From Mucidula mucida (taxonomy: Eukaryota > Basidiomycota > Agaricomycetes > Agaricales > Physalacriaceae): a stretch of DNA of 31,919 nucleotides. Positions within the stretch are counted from its first letter, which is position 1; each line of letters starts with the position of its first letter. Below the pieces are notes generated by a model. The model saw nothing but the letters and a program-made list of their open reading frames with translations. It was not told the origin of the DNA and ran no database searches. Positions 20,241 through 31,455 of the stretch are shown piece by piece. The stretch covers positions 1 to 31,919 of the forward strand of contig JADNYV010000396.1 in the NCBI GenBank assembly GCA_015501055.1, in the 5' to 3' direction. Made by a program: the position numbers and the translations under genes.

Positions 20241-21587
20241 GGTAAGACAAAGAGCTTAACCAACCATCCTTGATTGCCGGTACATAGTGATATATTCTCA
20301 CGCACGGACGAGGGGTGACGGTCAACAACCACTTTAGAAGAGAAAAGAATGCCACAGTTCAGAGTTAACGTGTGCCGCTGGCATTGAGTTGACTAGTCTT
20401 TATACACGTGGCCAACGCTTCTGGACCTCAACGGCGAGGGGGCTTCGTCGTCCATATCGTGCATCTTCATTTAGGCAGGAAAAGGAAGGTTGACATAAGT
20501 ATGACAACGATAGAAGTACCTAACTGACTCTGCTGTAAACAAGCGCACGTTCAACGTTCAACAACCAGGGTGACTTCCGAGTCACTCATGTAGTGAGGAG
20601 GAGCACCGGAAAGCATGATCTTCGGCATCCTCTTCTGCCGGGCTTTAATGAGTACAAACATAGTGTTTGGGAGACATGAGCATGGAAGCGATTTGAAACA
20701 AGTCTCACGGTCAATCTGCATTCAAACTTTTGGCAAAGTGGTAGTAAAACTACTCGTGTGGCGCAACTTGACAGTGTTGGAGTTTGGCGATGCAACTCGC
20801 CGCCTAGAGAACTGACGAGAAGTTTCCTTTCTTAGTCAGCTGCTCAGTCAGCCAGTAGAAGTAGAATTCTGTAGAACCTTCTAGTATATTTTGCATGTAG
20901 TATATAAGCTGAATCCATTCTCGCCGGTAGAGCATCTGTTTGCTCTAACGCGAGCTAACCCAATGGTATTGCGCGATTGCAAGCACTCACTCAAATATCA
21001 ACCTCGCTCCCTTTACCCCATTTATTCTAACAGACAGAAATACAGTGCATCAAAAGTACTTATATCCTGAGATCCATAGCGGTCCACTGTGTATGTCGAT
21101 CTCAAGTGTCGTCGGGAAGCAGCTGGTATACGCTTCAAGCTGGTGGCACAACTTTCCAAAGCACGCGTGGTTGGGGAATGTACGGGAATGATCCTTCCTA
21201 ATGTTGACTGCGGTGTTAGAGGATGGTGTCTATGGTCAAGGAGCCAAGGACGGACAGTGGCAGAGTTCGAGCGATTGTTATGAGGAGAAATAAAAGATAT
21301 TATACCTATCTCTCATAATTGCGCCGCCAGGTGAGGCTGAGCGCTGAAGCTTCATGTTGGACTGATTCAATTTGAGATCTGTTCCTGTACTGTAGAGATT
21401 CCTGCTAGATGGGCCTCGTGCAAGCTCGTGCAGTGGTCCAATCGTATGTATGTCATTGTTTTCCATGAACGAGTGACTATTTGTTGCGCCCATTGTTCAT
21501 TCGGGGATAACAGAGCAAGATGACCCACTAGGACTCTACACCGTACAATGCATCCACACCTCGAGTCCACGTCCACAGACCGAATGC
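20241..21587. other. Long spacer with a promoter-like element, no supported gene
   Basis: TATATAAG at 20901-20908 is preceded by a GAACCTTC element at about 20876 that partly resembles a heat-shock element. The structure could be a promoter or a solo LTR, but no repeat ends were found. Short open frames at 21089-21283 (+) and 21278-21663 (-) show no coding character. The promoter of the minus-strand gene at 20240 should lie at the left side. Confidence 0.35.
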
Positions 21588-22546
21588 GGCAAAAGAGTCC
21601 AAATCGGGGAACTGTGACTGGCATTCCATTGTGACAAGTTCGATCATCTGAACTTGTCCACAACAGTCACGACGCAAACAAAGAGACACGTCGTCGCGGT
21701 ATAAAAGCGTGAGTTATCTTTCTTTCTTTCCAACTACGCTCTCATCATGGCACAGCATCAGACCGCGCCCGCCAGATTATACTCGACACCACGCAGGGCG
21801 AATCCAATGTCCCAACCAGGAGCCGCCGCCAGGAAGCTCGAGGAGCAGCGAATTTATCTAAAGGAATCCACAATTGGACACACAGTGCAAGTCCCCGCTA
21901 AAACATTCCTTGCCCACTACACCAATCTCCTGCACTCTCAGCGAGACACCGACAACCTAGTCGCTCACGTTGAGAAAAAGCTCAAGGCAGATGACAGTTT
22001 GGGTTGCAATGGCTGGAGTGCAACAAACGTTATAGGTCGTAACGAAGATTCGGCTTTTAAAGGACTGGTGGGCATTGCAGAGGAGATCCACTCCCATTGC
22101 GTAGATTGGAACAAGACGAAGCACCGCACAACTCGTCTCATCTGTCAACCCAACCATACAACAGCTTCCGAGGTTTGCGGGGGATCTATGAAGACGGATG
22201 CCCGATTCATCCTCCTCAAGGAGGATAGCAAAGGAGATGGCACCTTGACAGACATCAATCCTAAGTATGTTCCAACGTCGGCGGCTGTCGGTCCTGCCGA
22301 GTTCAAGACTCGCTCAACCACCGAGCTTTGGATAGATGTATGTTTTTTTTTGTCTTAGTCTCAAGACTCAGTTCTAACGTGCTTTATCAGAATGAAAGCA
22401 AAGTGCTCGGAGCCGTCGGTCATATTCTTTACGCTGACCCGTGTCGGCGCTCTGTGATTGCATTCACCATTGAGGACCATTTGATGCGGTTCTGGTACTT
22501 TTCCAGATCACATATTGCTGTATCTGCTGCATTCGATTACCATGCG
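21588..22546 (+). repeat. Inverted paralogous segment, copy 2
   Basis: Counterpart of 16862-17775, containing the FunK1 promoter and exons 1-2. The two copies face each other about 3.8 kb apart, so the pair forms a large imperfect inverted repeat. Confidence 0.8.
21700..21707 (+). promoter_or_regulatory. TATA box of the FunK1 gene
   Basis: TATAAAAG lies 39 bp upstream of the ATG at 21747 and is followed by a pyrimidine-rich stretch (CTTTCTTTCTTTCC). The same place in the inverted copy reads CATAAAAG. Confidence 0.6.
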
Positions 22547-24472
22547 GTGAGTTGGATTGTATCCGCTTATTCTTTGCTCTCTTACCGTTGTCTCAGAATC
22601 CTAGGCTCTTCATTTGTTTCGTCATCTTCATGACCTTTGCCCCCCTTGAAGATCTTGGATACAATCCCACAGTCAAGCGTGTTCAAGTCGGCGAGGACTT
22701 AAACATTCAGTATAGCTTCACCATCGGCGACAAAGTGTACCAGACCACCGGAGTTATCTACAAAATGAACCTTGACATTGTCACTCGTGCCACACGGGTA
22801 TGGGAAGTCGTAGAGCTCGACTCCAACTTTCAGCCCATCGGTACACACAAGGTTTTGAAGGACGTTTGGCTGTACTTTACACAACACCGGAGTCGCACAT
22901 CTACAACGCGATCTTCGCAGCCCTTCGGCAATTGGATGAAGATGGCACCGTCCCGGAGACCGAGCGTCCTCCTCCATTGCAGCCAGGCTCCTCCTTGGAG
23001 GTGGATGCAAAGCACTATTTCATGACCATTGTTTCAGACTCGGTGGCCTCAATAAATGGCCAGCCAGATGAGGCGAAGGAGCCGCCGGAAGGTACGTCGA
23101 GTTCTGCTATACTGAAGCAGAGGACAAATTGCGATGGAGGCTACCATCGATGGCACTCTGCGAGGAGAAGTCGATGATTGTATGCCTAAGCTGAAGATGG
23201 CCGACAGAGCCCATATCCGCACAAGAAAAGGATTCATCGTTGCATTGTATTCGAGGAAGTGTGCGCACGCTCTACAAGGTCCTCTCCTACGCCGACTTTA
23301 CAAAGGGAGTTGCACAGCTCGTCTACGGTAACGTTCATTCATTCTCTCTTTTTCATAGATTGACCTGGTTTTTCGTAGGCCTGGAATACCTGCGCTTAGC
23401 AGGATTTGTCCATCGCGATATCAGCCCGGGGAATTGCCTTATTTACAATGGTCAAACAAAGATTTCCGACCTCGAATACGCCCGCCCGTATGCTGCCCCG
23501 GGCCATGGCGCCGCCCCGCTCATGGTAAGTTCTCCTGCCATGAATTTTGACGTCACTCACGGAGTGTGTTAGGGCACCCCGGGATTCATGGCTGTGGAAT
23601 ATCAGCGCGGGACACATTTGTTCGATCATCATCCTTCACCCGTTACAATATTCCTCTTCCCTGGGGAGGCACCGCCTCCCACACCTACTCCATGGTTCAA
23701 GTTCAACTTTCTCCATGACCTCGAGTCCGTTATCTGGATTTATCTCTGGTTCTTACTGGATACGCTCCCTGAAGCTTTCACTCCGGCTCAGATCGAACAG
23801 CACTCCACTACCATCTTAGCCCTGAATCATATGCTGTTCAATGGTTCCCTTAATGTCTCGGCTGAGCGTCTAAGCTTCGTAGAGCATTGCACGATCCGCA
23901 GGTGCACGTATCACGACGTTGTTGACGCTCTCAGGGCGGTGCATGGCGTAGATTCCAAGCTACCCAAAGCCTTGCAATCCTTTCAAAGTCTATGCACTGC
24001 TTATCGGATCGTGCAATCGTCACAGCCACTTCTGGCAGAGTCGCCACAGGCAACGCACTGGGACCGCAAAGTGTTCCTGCACAAGTTTTATCAAGCCATC
24101 CACATTTATCTTATGGACGCGCACGAGCAGATGAAGGACAAAAGTGATGCAGCGCGGCCGCTCAGCGACAGTCTGCGGGAGGCAAAGCACCGAGCAATGC
24201 AGCGCGCTGAGAGGCCGAGTGCAAACAAGAGGGCTCGGACGTGTGAGGACAATGAGGACTATGTACCTCCTGTTCGGCCAGACGAAGATGAGGACTCGGA
24301 CGCTGCCTCGGACTCTACCTCGAATGGACATCGTCCACAACGGAGGAGACCAATTTTGGAAGAAGAAGAGGCAGAGAGGCGATCGGGCTTAGGCTTGGGC
24401 AGATTTCCCGTGATTTTGTTCTCTCACATATCTATCTCTCTTTCTTCCGTCTCATCTAGTATATTTTTATGA
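21747..24472 (+). pseudogene. FunK1 family protein kinase, near full length with two frameshifts
   Basis: Exons 21747-22337, 22391-22546, 22597-about 23327, 23379-23524 and 23573-24472; introns of 53, 50, 51 and 48 nt keep phase. The N-terminal FunK1 region includes LAHYTNLLHSQ and EDHLMRFWYFSRSH, then HKVLKDVW. The kinase core has the catalytic loop FVHRDISPGNCLIY, DLEYAR in place of DFG, and GTPGFMAVEYQRG, followed by HDLESVIWIYLWFLLDT. A basic/acidic low-complexity tail follows. FunK1 kinases are an expanded family in mushroom-forming fungi; their substrates are mostly unknown. Two phase breaks are visible: near 22880 (before TPESHIYNAIFAAL, one base missing) and near 23265 (between FEEVC and TLYKVLSYADF). 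No stop codon breaks it otherwise. Either a young pseudogene or a gene with sequence errors or missed introns. It is the only window copy with a kinase core. Confidence 0.82.
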
Positions 24473-24529
24473 GCGCATGTACTTCAAGATGCATGTAGGA
24501 TTACTTATCAGTCTTCCCTCTATACTATG

Positions 24530-25754
24530 CGCTCTGCCTTGAGATACGTAGCCAGTCCACCACCGCACCTCGATATCAAACACAAGCGAACCCACCTATT
24601 CAGCAGCCTACTGGCCCCCAAGATATTGACTGTGCCACTCTCGCCACCGCCTTCTCATCCTTCGAATGCCACAGTAGGTATTCAAGTGAACCACCTCCAC
24701 CTCCACCATTGATGGCATCTTCCCGACCTGTACACTCACCACCTATGCCGCCACCACAAAGAACCTATCTATGCCGCAGCCTCCTCCGCTTCTCCCAGAC
24801 CACCTGTTATGCAGCACTCCCCGCCTCCCCGCCTCCACCTCCACTAATTCAGCAACAACAAACTCAGCGTCCCCTTCCGACTCCATACCAGAATTCTTTG
24901 ACACAGCCAAACATAGAGACTTAATGACGGATGTGGGCAAAGCCGTTGGATCCATGGCATTGAAGAGTGTAGGCGGAGCTATGCTCAGTGCACTTACCGG
25001 AGGCCTCTTATCGTGGATGTCGTCGACGGCCTGAGCACCATATTTTCGGTATGGGAATCGGAGGAGACACTACGGCGAGCATACCGACGAATTTTGGCAT
25101 TGACTTTTCTCAGCTCCAAGCGGTGGCGCAGGTCAGCCTGGCGCGGATTATCAGAGTATCATTGATTCAATTCTTCAGACGCAACAACAACAGTCTCAGC
25201 AGCAGACTTCTGGTATAGACTATCAGGCGATTATTAGCAAGTTGCTGAAGATACAGAAACAGAGCACACATCCTCCAGTGGCGTACCAGCCTCTGGTGTA
25301 CCATCCGCCGCCGTTTCAGCCAGCCCCTGCTCCGGACTTTGCGGCCATTTACAACCAGTCATATCAAAATGGGATGCAGCAGACGATACAAATCATGGAG
25401 GACACGATGAAGCCAAATCCGTACTTGCAGCAGCAGATGCAGGGCCAGTCGCAGCAGACGATACAGATGTTGCAGTATATTGAGCAGCAGCAGTTGCAGG
25501 CAAAGCAGAATTTGCTAGATATGATGAAGGCGCAAAACGCCGCGTTGTTTGGGGCGGGGCCCTCGGTTGGGGAGAATCAGTCGTACTATGGAGGTGGTCA
25601 GCCGTCGTTTGGTGGTAGTAATGGACATGCATTGTATGGGCATGGACATTCATCTTTTGCGCCGGGACATACCAGTGGGGGACACCCTCCGCAAGGAGCT
25701 CATACGTTTGGAAGCCATCCTCAGTACGGTCATCATCACTCGTATACGCGGTAA
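24530..25754 (+). CDS. Pro/Gln-rich, Gly/His-tailed low-complexity protein
   Basis: The last exon is well supported from about 25135 to 25754: QPGADYQSIIDSILQ, a Q-rich stretch, PVAYQPLVYHPPPFQPAP, QQQ tracts, then a Gly/His/Tyr/Ser-rich tail ending HSYTR. Upstream stretches with protein-like composition are PPIQQPTGPQDID and EPPPPPPLMASSRPVHSP (frame of 24714), then DLMTDVGKAVGSMALKSVGG (frame of 24771). They lie in different frames. An acceptor TTTTCTCAG ends near 25111, but the donors and the start codon could not be settled. No domain is recognised. Composition suggests a disordered protein. It lies just downstream of the FunK1 gene on the same strand. Confidence 0.42.
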
Positions 25755-25911
25755 ATTTCCAAAATCACTTTGTATTCAAAACTATTGGTGTTGTATATCG
25801 ATAAACTTGAGCAACTAGCTTTATTGTACAGCAACAGCAACGCCATCGCGGGTCGGAATTTTGAAGCAGAAAGCACAAGGGAGGACTCCGAACTCAAGAT
25901 TTCTTGAAATA

Positions 25912-26275
25912 CTAGAGTTGGCTAGCCCAGCGCAGATCCTTTGCTGATGGCCCCACAGGACGTCTCAAGTATCTGATGCCCTTCTTCTCAACGCGTCGTG
26001 TGGGAGGCGGCAATGGAAGACCAAGTATGCTCGCTTCAATGTAACGATGCTATTGAAGCAAGATAAAGGTCCCGTACTTTTAATGTCTATTGTCAGAGGA
26101 TTGAGAACGAGCGCGCATAGTTCAAGAAAGAGGTTAAACTACATTTGTGCACTAGTGAATACACCAGTCCGTAGTAAAGCCTAGTAGATGAAATGAAGGA
26201 TGCACACTGACTCACGTAGCCGCATGAATCATGGCTGACACAATGTAATCTTGTTCTGTCAATATCATGAAGCCC
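25912..26275 (-). pseudogene. Unrecognised small gene or relic
   Basis: Three protein-like stretches occur in order on the minus strand: GFMILTEQDYIVSAMIHAAT (ends at a GTGAGT donor), FLELCALVLNPLTIDIK, and HRYIEASILGLPLPPPTRR / VEKKGIRYLRRPVGP ... LRWASQL with a stop at 25912. The gaps needed between them are only 26-36 nt, shorter than any secure intron in the window. The gene is therefore likely to carry deletions, or uses other junctions. No family assigned. Confidence 0.38.
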
Positions 26276-26721
26276 TGGAAGAGCAAACACTTTCCGTATG
26301 GCCGTCGTCTAGGCTGATCCAAATGAAAAAGCGAAGGTGATTACTGTGCTGTTGTGTTTTCCTTCTCGTGTTGTCCTTCTCCGGCAGTCAATGACTTTTG
26401 TTGTGAAGGAGCTATGGCCGCACTGAAGGTGGAGGAACCAAGTTCCTAGGAATACATGAGCTCAATATGTCAAAAGCAGGGTTTCAAAGTGCTGAACAAC
26501 GCGTATTTTGCTTGCGATCGAATCTGCTGAAAAAGGCCGGCCGGCATTTTGGCAACAACTTGGACGACAACGTGGACAACGCGTTTAGGGTTGACCATCG
26601 ACGACTATGGTACTGCATCCGTCCCTCGTCCTAACTGTCTGGCATTGCTCTTCCCAGTTTCATCTCATGTTGGGTCGCGGTATGCCTCATTACACTGCAG
26701 TTGATCTAGCTCATGTTCTAG
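26276..26721. other. Spacer, nothing recognised
   Basis: No open frame with coding character and no repeat. The region precedes the F-box relic and may contain its promoter and first exon. Confidence 0.35.
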
Positions 26722-27872
26722 CCAGCATCCTCGTGGTGGTCAGCAAAGAAAGTCGCGCCGCAATTATCTGCTGCCCAGGACTGTAACGAGGACGTGCTGA
26801 GGCTCATTTTCGCACTTTGTACCGATTCAACTCTTGCTGCTGCAGCGAGGGTTTGCCGTACATGGACCGCACCGGCGCAACGAGAGCTCTTTTCGGTTCT
26901 CCCGACCGAGCGGGAGCGCCGCACAGCTGACCCCCGATGGTCAGAAATTGCTCGATCCATGGAAGGTAGCGCGTTCTTCGATCATACCTCCGCGAGCTGC
27001 GCATATCCTGTTGGAAACGAATTGGAGGCGTTGAACCCTTCCGTTGGCTTAGGCTGCTGCCTAACGAAGGACTCGTTTTACTCGACGCTTACGGACCCGT
27101 GACCTCCAGGCGGAATTCAGCCCTATAGTCCTTTCATGTCCAGCACTTCGTAACCTCCGATCATTGATTTCGACGCCGTAATTCTGGGTGGTACTGCGGG
27201 TTTGGATTTGTGCTTGTCAAATCCTGCCCTGGAACATTTGGGACTGACGATTGTGGAGGATAACCTCCAAGCCACGTTCATTTCAACCTAAGCCTTGCAA
27301 CACCGTTCGCCGCCTCAGCATCCAAGATACCATTTCCTTGATGCCCCCAGAACGTAATCCGCGCTTGCGCAAATGGTCTCCAGCGTTTAGACCTGGATGT
27401 AGCAGATGAAGAATATTCTGACTTGAGCGGCATCTTTGCAATCTCCCAATGCTCACTCATCTCTATCTTGCGTGGTCTGAAGAGCCAGACACTGCGGTCC
27501 CTTTCCTTGACACGGTGGTGAACTCCTTCCGAATTTGCGCTATTTGCGCGCTGGATCCTGCCTTTACACTGCGCCTTCTTCGCAAACCTCCCACCTGCCC
27601 TCGAAACTCTACATCTGTTATATTTCCCACATGATATCGAAGGAGCTTATCCAATTGAAACTGTAATCACTGAAGCTTCGTTTCCCATTGACGCTGCAAT
27701 TGCTGGCTTCAGCGCACACACAATGCTGAAGGAAGTTTCCCTTGGTCCCCATGGTCGTCCAGCACCACACCGTCCATTCCAGAGCCTTCATGAAGCATGC
27801 ACTTCATTTGGAATCGTCCTGCACACTGTGCCCCGATCGTTCTCATCTGAACGTACCTTCTTCCGATCCTGA
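26722..27872 (+). pseudogene. F-box-like protein, decayed
   Basis: The first part (frame of 26794) reads VLRLIFALCTDSTLAAAARV / CRTWTAPAQRELF, the helical F-box-like pattern (E-x-L-x-x-IF-x-x-C, AAARVCR-W) common in Agaricomycete F-box/LRR proteins. The frame then shifts, giving RSYLRELRISCWKRIGG and EPFRWLRLLPNEG. Later, in a third frame, come LRSLSLTRW, an in-frame TGA at 27519-27521, TPSEFALFARWILPLH, LETLHLLYFP and SERTFFRS before TGA at 27870-27872. At least one more stop lies in the middle part (near 27126). Intact family members link substrates to an SCF ubiquitin ligase. No start codon is assigned. Confidence 0.62.
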
Positions 27873-27973
27873 TTGTGCTTGCACCACTTCATTTCCTGTT
27901 CATGTCTATCCTATGTACCTATACCACACTATAAAGATGTTCATCCGGCGTCACCGCCTTCAGCTCCGAAAAC

Positions 27974-28955
27974 ATGTCCGCTCGGAACTTTTCTACGATT
28001 CATCTCTCCTTTGGTATCGAACTCGAGGGACTCGTCGTTCGGCTTTCTTCCCCAACACAATAACCCAAAGGCCAAGAGGCCTTGGCCAACACTGTCTGCA
28101 GCGGTATTCCAGGTTGCCTCTTTTGCTGGCGCCAACGACCCGACTCGGACTATACCTCATGGTCTATCGTGCAGGACACGTCTCTCCAACCACCCCCATC
28201 TCCTCCGCTCTCCGTTGGCATTGAGCTTGTCTCTCGTATTTTGAATGACGGCACAGGTGATCGGCGTTTCGTGGGCAAAGAACGCTCCGCCTGGATGACT
28301 GAGATAGACGCTGTTGGACGGGCGATTGCAGCACTGGGGACGGCGAAGGATGCTATAGAGGTTCGTGGAGGCCAAGGCACTGGCTTTCACGTTCATGTCG
28401 GAATACGCGACACCGGCAATAACAACACATACACCCTTGAAGACCTCCAAAAAATTGCAATGGCGGTCTTGCATTATGAGGGTACGCTGTAATTTGCCCC
28501 ATGTAACTGCACCCTCATCACATTCCTCATTTAGAGCAAATTGAGATCTTCATCCCCCACACCGTAGGAGAGCAGACGATCCTTACATCTCCTCAAACAC
28601 ACACGGAATGAAAGTCGCTGGTGGACTGAGAGGGGCGCAGGACAGATTAGATGCCATTCTTCAGTGCGACACTATCCCCGACCTCATCCGACTCTTCAAT
28701 CCGCCTCGGTCAGGTCGCAATGATGATCCAGCTCGGGCATGCCGCTACTATAAATACAACTTTACCAGTCTGAGTACCTTGCGTACTATCGAGTTTCGTC
28801 AACCTGACGGAACTTTTGATCCTCAGAAGATCAAGGAGACCATTGTGTTTTATCTGACCTTCGTCAGGTCGTGCTTGGTGCGCCGGCTCGATGAGCTGCG
28901 TTGGCTGGACAACGGTAGCGAACCCATTCACACGTTTGTTAAGGTTATTATGTGA
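27974..28955 (+). pseudogene. Putative amidoligase (Amidoligase_2 type), broken
   Basis: ATG 27974. The N-terminal signature IHLSFGIELEGLV (strand with GxELE) is followed by an in-frame TAA at 28061-28063, after which the same frame continues. Next come SWSIVQDTSL, then SVGIELVSRIL, then AIEVRGGQGTGFHVHVGI, the hallmark motifs of the amidoligase/glutamine-synthetase-like fold (W-x-V-x-D-x-S; GxELVSP; G-x-HVHV). A 53-nt intron (28482-28534) is in phase. Exon 2 shows a one-base slip near 28545, then ADDPYISSNTHGMKVAGG, and RYYKYNFTSLSTLRTIEFRQ, the C-terminal strand motif. Stop at 28953-28955. The family joins amino groups to carboxylates; fungal substrates are unknown to me. Two independent breaks make it a likely pseudogene. 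Confidence 0.8.
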
Positions 28956-29487
28956 TTTCACGTTGTCTTTATTATACCCTCAGATCTCATCCCCAGTGAA
29001 AAGGGCCTGAATTGATCGATGATTCTGTACATTGCCTATGACTGCCATGATCTCTCATAATTATCCCAATTCCTGTATGATCACGGGCCAGAACAACACC
29101 CCAGAAGACTCAAATGACGACTGTTTCAGTCAACTTGCATTCACTTTGATAGTAAATCTGGGAATTGATTTTGTTTTGTCTTCCAAGAAAGTATCGCTCT
29201 CAAAAATTTCCGGTTGCAAAGGCATGTTTCGGCTGCATCCACTCTTCGTTCCAACTTCACTTTGTCAGCATTTTGCGGTCGTATCAAAGTAATCTCGACG
29301 TCAGTCGATCCAGAACCTATGTGGCGAAACGAAATGAATGACTGGATGTCGTCAGGCAAAGTTCACGTCCGCTACGGATCTGAGGCCTCCTTCACAACTA
29401 GCTAGAAGTAGTAATATTCTAAAAGCCAACATTTTACTCTCACAGATACATCCAAAAGTAAGGAAAACAGATGACAATATATGGTCA
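28956..29487. other. Spacer at the accessory/core boundary
   Basis: Short open stretches on both strands (for example 29359-29141 minus) show no motif. The right part may be the 3' untranslated or C-terminal coding region of the minus-strand secreted-protein gene, since its last exon could instead run to 29352. Confidence 0.35.
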
Positions 29488-31022
29488 TTAGCACGTACGA
29501 AGCCGCAGCGTCGTCCCCGACGCACCGGCAGCACTCTCCGAAGAAGTCTCAGATGCGCATGAGACACATGCGACGACGTCGACCGCGTACTGGTGATAGT
29601 CGAGTAACAGCAGTAGACGATACACTCCATGCGAGGACGTGGCGTGCGACTAGAAATGAACAGAGTTGTAAACACCGTCAAATCAAGAGAAGAATGACTC
29701 GCGGTAGTCGTAGCGGGGATGCTGAGCGTAGCCGCACCATTGCTAATCGAGCCCACACCAGCGCACTTTGACGACGCAGGCGCAGGGTGCGCATCAGGCG
29801 TCACGGCGTCCCCTTGGTGGAAGGTAGAAGCCCCATAAACACCCATCGGCTTCAGATAACGGTCACATCAAACGCATAAGAAAACGACATGTGCATACAT
29901 CACCGCTATCGCCCTCGCACGACTCAAAAGTCCCCGCATCATATCGAGCGGGCATATTCCACGCGCACCCCATCTCGTCGTAGATGTGTTGACCTGAAAA
30001 AGTTCACACACCCCGATGAGAACTGGAGTTGCTGGTCGCTGAATAACAAGAGCTTACAGAATCCCGGTGCGTTGCTCCCAGCAGGATCGCAAGCGCGGAA
30101 ACAGAATTCGCTCGCGGACATAAAGTTCTGGGGCATGATCCTCAGTTCGACGATTACGCGTCCAAAGGTTGTCAGTGACTTACAGTCCATTCGTGCACCT
30201 GCTCGAGTTGACCAAAAGCCGTGGAGAAAACGAGCCCTCCGATGGGGTTTCCTACAACGAATGTCAACCGTGGCGCCGAGTTGTTTGTAACAATAGATGT
30301 TCCCGACCATTGCCATCCGCTCCGTGGGGATCGAGTTCGCCACCAGCGTCGCCCGCCGGGATGTTGAGCTTTGTCAAGTCACCAACACCTATCAGTGTCA
30401 ACTACTAGACACTAATGCCAATCTTGAAACACACACCCGTCACTTGAACAAAGTCTGGCGTTTTGACAAAGTGGACACCTTGGATGGCGCCGTCGGGTAT
30501 CAAGCGCGTACCATAGCCGCTCTACACGATGATGATGATAAACGTTCTCGTTTGAATTTCGCAGAGCGGCGGTGATCACCTTCATACACCACGCAACTTC
30601 GATACGCTATCCCTAATCCGTCAATCTTCAACTCTCGCAAAAGAGGTCAAGCGCAGGTACTCGCCTCAGTGTTTCCAATGGCGGCATCCGCGCCTGGTGA
30701 GGGAGGTGCCCACAAGCAGCTGATAACAAACGTGCATCATCAGGTATGATTCTGTAAGTTTTAGCATGGCACGTACAAATCATCCACGCTATTAACTTCA
30801 CGCTCTCATCAGCACCCAACGCACCATCAAGTCAAAATACGCACTGTACGCATTCTGGCACATCGATGTCTGGCTCGACTCCGTCCCGCATTTATTCGTA
30901 CCCGTCTGGCCCTCCTCAGTCGTCTCCGGCGCCGTATCAGGCATATACGTCGCGCTATACTGTGCCGACGCGCAGGTCAAAAAGAACGAAAGGATAGCGA
31001 CAGACTCCTTCAACGCGAACAT
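29488..31022 (-). CDS. Secreted cysteine-rich protein of a macrofungal family, about ten exons
   Basis: Start MFALKESVAILSFFLTCASAQ is a signal peptide; an upstream in-frame ATG at 31031 would add three residues. Exons 31022-30845, 30795-30777 (19 nt), 30719-30665, 30606-30580 (27 nt), 30521-30437, 30388-30308, 30251-30184, 30127-30058, 29993-29899 and 29849 onward all join in one frame. Introns are 48-64 nt; intron 3 (30664-30607) has a GC donor (GCGAGT). Conserved blocks: NKCGT, MCQNAY, EVAWC, GTRLIPDGAIQGVHFV, NFMSASEFCFRAC, CQHIYDEMGCAWNMPA, FESCEGD, PMGVYGASTFHQGD. I recognise this as a secreted family widespread in mushrooms, function unknown. The C-terminus is Ser/Ala-rich. The exact end is uncertain: TA(A) at 29488 with one more intron, or 29352 without. 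No break seen. Confidence 0.85.
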
Positions 31023-31455
31023 CTTCCACAATCAAAGAACGACAAAAAGTTGGTGGGTGAGAAGGGAAGAAGACGGCGAGCTTCTGATAGCAGGAAAGGG
31101 GATTTTATCCCTCACTCAAAGGGCGTACTATCTTTAGAACCGCTTTCAGTACGTCGGGGCCCCTTGCCCGTAGATGCACGAAGGAAGAACGCTCAAGTTT
31201 TAAATAGATTGACCTTCAAACGCGAGCGCCGACCTCGAATGCGATATTGTCGGAAGAGCGCAAGTTTCCAATCAGACTGAGATACGAGAAAGATACTGAG
31301 AAACATGAGTCGCGTGAAGTATCGATGCCCTGCACGCTTCACTTCTGCATCGGTCGGTCGCGCCAGTAGATGGACTGAAGGAAAATTCATTCCTACACCA
31401 GTATAAACGGGCAGGCACACCAATATCTCTAGAATACATATGTTTACACCGTAAC
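31023..31455. other. Intergenic region between two minus-strand genes
   Basis: It contains the promoter of the secreted-protein gene and the 3' end of the SNF2 gene. No TATA box was recognised. A 108-codon open stretch on the minus strand (31519-31193) is intron and untranslated sequence of the SNF2 gene, read through. Confidence 0.5.

Noticed and set aside
20860..20910. Solo LTR suggested by TATATAAG and a heat-shock-like element
   Set aside because: No TG...CA inverted ends or flanking duplication could be found.
23096..23124. Possible 29-nt intron, and similar 25-36-nt gaps at 26.1 kb and 29.6 kb, as ultrashort introns
   Set aside because: All secure introns in the window are 42-65 nt; these gaps occur only in genes with other damage, so deletions or frame slips are likelier.
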